Below the pieces are notes generated by a model. The model was not told the origin of the DNA and did no database searches. It saw nothing but the letters and a program-made list of their open reading frames with translations. A program made the translations under genes and the position numbers. From SKKC01 sp046542845 (GTDB taxonomy: Bacteria > Spirochaetota > Spirochaetia > DSM-27196 > SKKC01), in NCBI GenBank assembly GCA_046542845.1, contig JBKHAN010000051.1, forward strand, positions 1 through 21,457: a stretch of 21,457 nt of DNA. The letters run 5' to 3'. Shown one piece after another: positions 21,209 through 21,457 of this stretch (position 1 is the stretch's first letter; every line of letters starts with the position of its first letter).

Positions 21209-21237
21209 ATTGTAGGTGCGCTGTAATGCGGGGTCAA
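21209..21237 (-). promoter_or_regulatory. Promoter of the receptor operon
   Basis: On the minus strand, TTGACC (21237-21232), a 17-nt spacer and TACAAT (21214-21209). The predicted start is 21202, giving a 31-nt leader with a Shine-Dalgarno sequence. Confidence 0.65.
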
Positions 21238-21251
21238 GGTGCAGAATATTC

Positions 21252-21280
21252 TTTACAAGTCTAGCAACCGGGTGTACGGT
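21252..21280 (+). promoter_or_regulatory. Promoter of the TetR-family gene
   Basis: TTTACA (21252-21257), a 17-nt spacer and TACGGT (21275-21280). The predicted start is near 21287, at the left arm of the operator-like repeat. Confidence 0.5.
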
Positions 21281-21285
21281 TTCGA

Positions 21286-21321
21286 TATGTAACGCGGTGT
21301 AACATAACAGTGCGTTACATA
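21286..21321. promoter_or_regulatory. Operator-like inverted repeat upstream of TetR gene
   Basis: TATGTAACGC (21286-21295) and GCGTTACATA (21312-21321) are perfect 10-bp inverted arms with a 16-nt spacer. A further TGTAAC at 21298-21303 sits exactly 10 bp after the first. The site starts at the predicted transcription start, fitting autorepression by the TetR protein. Confidence 0.65.
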
Positions 21322-21342
21322 CATTCAGGAACGGAGCGTGAC

Positions 21343-21457
21343 GTGGCAGAATCAGAATCAGTGTCGGTACTTTCCAGGCTTCGAGACGACGGTGTCCATC
21401 AATCTGACAAGCGTCGTGAGAGCATAATCGCAGCCGCCGAGGCGATGTTTCTCCGGC
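21343..21457 (+). CDS. TetR-family regulator, 3' partial
   Basis: Only the first 38 codons are in the window. After a Ser/Glu-rich head of about 22 residues the protein reads 'DKRRESIIAAAEAMFLR', the typical first helix of the TetR N-terminal DNA-binding domain. The helix-turn-helix and ligand domain lie outside. The GTG at 21343 has GGAG at 21333-21336 with a 6-nt spacer; a GTG at 21338 is in another frame and soon stops. An inverted repeat in its leader suggests it represses itself. Confidence 0.75.
   Translation, partial: MAESESVSVLSRLRDDGVHQSDKRRESIIAAAEAMFLR

Noticed and set aside
1..21457. Mobile elements, CRISPR arrays, phage genes
   Set aside because: I saw no transposase or integrase motif, no regular spaced repeats and no terminal inverted repeats with target duplications.

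Overview
The window looks like a chromosomal segment of a free-living, moderately high-GC bacterium, most probably a spirochaete of the Spirochaetaceae type. This is an inference from gene content. The sugar-binding protein has the Ala-Gly-Gly-Gly signal-peptide exit often seen in spirochaetal binding proteins, there is a 7TMR-DISM membrane receptor, and the sugar-uptake operon lacks its own ATPase. I see no insertion sequence, phage gene, CRISPR array or replication origin. Gene density is high and both strands are used.

Region 1 (1-4207). The 3' end of a degenerate SDR-fold gene is followed by a secreted helical/TPR-like protein. Next comes a tight cassette: an HtrA-like protein with PDZ domain and no catalytic triad, a very short LuxR-type regulator whose start overlaps its stop, and a cupin with its own promoter. 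A small unknown gene faces the other way.
Region 2 (4208-10163). Mostly single genes: a DUF418 membrane protein, a MATE exporter, a membrane-anchored YceI-like protein (minus strand), a non-secreted sulfatase-family enzyme and a histidine phosphatase.
Region 3 (10164-18296). A glycoside-use operon: solute-binding protein, two permeases, cytoplasmic GH38 alpha-mannosidase, HAD phosphatase and PfkB-type kinase. A CRP-like site and two AACGTT elements lie upstream. The layout suggests import of an alpha-mannoside, hydrolysis inside the cell, and phosphate transfer on the products.
Region 4 (18297-18751). A tRNA operon, Ser(UGA)-Ser(GCU)-Arg(GCG), with a near-consensus promoter and an intrinsic terminator.
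Region 5 (18769-21457). A minus-strand operon of an unknown 108-residue protein, a 7TM receptor fused to a LuxR DNA-binding domain, and a membrane-anchored thioredoxin-fold protein. Divergent from it is the start of a TetR-family regulator with a perfect 10-bp inverted repeat in its leader.

The most notable pattern is shared by many unrelated genes. At eight starts a -10-like hexamer sits so close to the start codon that the transcript would begin 0-6 nt upstream, so it would be leaderless or nearly so; seven of the eight also have a plausible -35. Other genes here have ordinary Shine-Dalgarno sequences. Start sites were chosen with this in mind.
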